The notes under the pieces: model-generated
Told to the model about the DNA's origin: nothing
What the model saw: the letters and a program-made list of their open reading frames with translations, nothing else
Databases searched by the model: none
Program-made: the position numbers and the translations under genes
Shown here: positions 33,579 to 35,167 of the stretch, piece by piece
Numbering within the stretch: the first letter of the stretch is position 1
Layout of the letters: the number at the start of each line of letters is the position of its first letter
NCBI GenBank assembly: GCA_018824145.1
Contig: JAHJHC010000077.1
Span: forward strand, 1-35,167
Origin: Candidatus Omnitrophota bacterium
GTDB lineage: Bacteria; Omnitrophota; Gorgyraeia; Gorgyraeales; Gorgyraeaceae
Reading direction: 5' to 3'
Length of the DNA stretch: 35,167 bases

Positions 33579-34576
33579 TTTATCTTTCGACATTCATAAT
33601 CGCTTTTATTTTAGTAGTATTCATATCACCTGTCAGCATTAAAATAAGTGAAAGATTAAATATATTCTCTAAACCAAAGAGCGGAGAGGAGAAGGGGAAA
33701 CCGTGTCTCGGTGGTATAGGTATATTTATAGCAGTTGCATCGGCATTTGTACTAATATATGCATTAAGAATAAATTGTACAGTCGGATTTATCGGGATAA
33801 TTGTTTCATCAATATTAATTGTTTCTTTAGGCCTGATAGATGATGCCAAAGACCTAGGGCCTTTTGTTAAGATTGTAGTAGAATTAGCAGCAATAGGAAT
33901 TTTAGTGTTGTTTGGCATTGTTACAAAGATATCTTTTTTGCCGATATGGGCAAATGTCTTGGTTACATTTATATGGGTTTTGTTTATAACCAATGCATTT
34001 AATCTATTAGATATCGTAGATGGTTTGACCTCAGGGCTCGTGATTATTGTTTCTTTTACGTTATTAGTCATTTCTTTAGTAAACAGAGATATGTTTTCGA
34101 GTAGTATTTTAGCCGCATTAATGGGGGCCTATCTTGGATTTTTAAAATACAATTACCCTCCGGCAAGGGTTTATATGGGAGATACGGGGAGTTTATTTTC
34201 AGGTTTTTTATTAGCAGTAATAGCTATCAGTATTAGTTATGCGCCTCCTGATAGGCCAGTTGCCCTCATTACGCCAATTCTTGTAATGAGCCTTCCTATA
34301 TACGATACGTTTTTCTTAATGATTATGAGGATGAGGAAACAAGAGTCAATTTTCAGTAAGACTGATGATCACTTTGCATTGAGATTGGTAACGATTGGTT
34401 ACAGCGTGCGTAAAAGCATATGGATCATGTATTTATTCAGTATACTATTAGCAATTGCTTCGTTAATAGTAGCTTTTAGTTCAAACTTTGTGGGTATTTT
34501 TGTAATTGGTGTTGTGATTTTGGTATTTATTTTTATGGGTAGAAAAGTAGGTATGGTAAAAATACAGGGTAAATAA
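33575..34576 (+). CDS. WecA/MraY-type polyprenyl-phosphate sugar-1-phosphate transferase
   Basis: The 333-residue polytopic protein has about ten membrane segments and the family motifs [12 protein letters not shown] (catalytic Asp pair), [15 protein letters not shown] and [12 protein letters not shown] cytoplasmic His motif appears in TDDHFALRL. It belongs to the WecA/TagO/Rfe group, which starts O-antigen or teichoic-acid-like polymers by moving a sugar-1-phosphate to undecaprenyl phosphate, rather than to MraY itself. The GTG start overlaps the GT4 stop and has AAGGA 7 bases upstream. It overlaps the FAD oxidoreductase start by one base. Confidence 0.92.
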   Translation: MIYLSTFIIAFILVVFISPVSIKISERLNIFSKPKSGEEKGKPCLGGIGIFIAVASAFVLIYALRINCTVGFIGIIVSSILIVSLGLIDDAKDLGPFVKIVVELAAIGILVLFGIVTKISFLPIWANVLVTFIWVLFITNAFNLLDIVDGLTSGLVIIVSFTLLVISLVNRDMFSSSILAALMGAYLGFLKYNYPPARVYMGDTGSLFSGFLLAVIAISISYAPPDRPVALITPILVMSLPIYDTFFLMIMRMRKQESIFSKTDDHFALRLVTIGYSVRKSIWIMYLFSILLAIASLIVAFSSNFVGIFVIGVVILVFIFMGRKVGMVKIQGK

Positions 34577-35167
34577 TGTCTAGTACTCAAAAGAAAGATA
34601 AAATTGTGATTTTAGGCGCAGGATTAGCGGGTTTGAGCACAGCCTATCATTTAAAGCGTGGATACGCATTATTTGAAAAAGATGCGGAACCAGGAGGGAT
34701 GGCCAGGTCTATAAATCAGGACGGTTATATATTTGATTATGACGGTCATCTTTTATATTTCAAAGATGAGTATACTTTTTCGTTGGTCAGGCAACTCTTG
34801 GGTGAAAATCTGGCGCCTCATAAACGTAACTCATGGATATATTCAAAGGGCAGTTTTACGCGATATCCATTCCAGGCAAATTTTTATGGGCTTCCAAAAG
34901 GTGTGGTTAGAGATTGTCTCTTAGGTCTTATAAAAGCTAGAGGGAGTTTTTTCTCGACAAATCTTTCTAATAGAGAGGGTGGGTCTGGAGAAGGATCGAA
35001 TGGAAATTTTGAGAACTGGATAAGAAGGACGTTTGGAAATGGTATAGCTTAACATTTTATGCTCCCATATAATAGAAAATTCTGGACTATTGAACCGGCT
35101 GATATTACCTGTGACTGGTTAGATGGTTTTGTGCCAGTGCCTACACTTGAAGATGCAGTAGTAGGTG
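34576..35167 (+). pseudogene. FAD-dependent oxidoreductase, interrupted by in-frame TAA and cut by window end
   Basis: The product opens with a dinucleotide-binding motif VILGAGLAGLSTAYHL and FEKDAEPGGMARS, followed by GYIFDYDGHLLYF. This is the N-terminus of a protoporphyrinogen-oxidase/UDP-galactopyranose-mutase-like flavoprotein common in polysaccharide loci. TAA at 35050-35052 stops it after 158 residues, but the same frame continues without a break (HFMLPYNRKFWTIEP, then WLDGFVPVPTLED) to the window edge, and this sequence fits the family. A single A-to-T change in a Lys codon would explain the stop. It is either a recent nonsense mutation, a sequence error, or a recoded stop. Confidence 0.72.

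Noticed and set aside
33110-34071. Antisense frames of 148 and 163 residues in the GT4 and WecA-like genes
   Set aside because: Both oppose strongly conserved motifs ([22 protein letters not shown]) and have no independent start signals.

Overview
The window looks like a chromosomal segment from a Gram-negative, AT-rich, uncultivated bacterium, most probably of the Omnitrophota (OP3) lineage. This assignment is an inference. It rests on a giant protein with the sequence DTLRVP just after its signal peptide, a propeller/TolC-like fusion protein, abundant predicted lipoproteins and pseudopilins, and the overall gene repertoire; no database search was possible. All genes called here lie on the + strand.

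Layout. Positions 1-3086 hold envelope and signalling genes: a small lipoprotein candidate, a single-domain response regulator, a DUF3568-type lipoprotein, an AsmA-like protein, a pseudopilin and a double-receiver protein. Positions 3169-10021 hold a promoter, a small secreted protein and a 2,126-residue mosaic protein. That protein combines a signal peptide, two degenerate kinase-like domains, two or three LuxR-type HTH domains and duplicated coiled-coil modules. Positions 10115-12605 hold a TPR membrane protein and a beta-propeller/TolC-like fusion whose domain linker is an exactly in-frame 75-nt palindromic repeat. Positions 12746-20011 hold a housekeeping block (CvpA, NIF3-like, DnaG, RpoD) followed by a lipoprotein and a ten-repeat TPR protein.

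Positions 20100-24771 hold a glycan module (SGNH hydrolase-like protein and two polytopic glycosyltransferases), followed by a small frameshifted gene. Positions 25122-27172 hold a strong promoter, two tRNAs (CAU and CAC anticodons), each with a related hairpin-plus-repeat trailer, then a C4 zinc-ribbon protein, RNase HI and the RNase P RNA. Positions 27208-28801 hold a PDZ protein and a HAMP protein. Positions 28846-32334 hold a three-gene cassette (small YLDPG membrane protein, methyltransferase with a kinase-like N-terminus, membrane-anchored sulfatase-like protein). Positions 32384-35167 begin a polysaccharide operon (GT4 glycosyltransferase, WecA/MraY-like transferase, FAD oxidoreductase interrupted by an in-frame TAA).

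Seven promoter-like sites match the sigma-70 consensus with an exactly 17-nt spacer, which fits the RpoD encoded here. At least two of them place transcription start within a few bases of the start codon and have no Shine-Dalgarno sequence, so near-leaderless mRNAs may be common alongside well-formed SD sites. The best candidates for undescribed biology are the giant mosaic protein, the YLDPG/methyltransferase/sulfatase cassette, the coding palindromic repeat, and the tRNA-trailer repeat modules.
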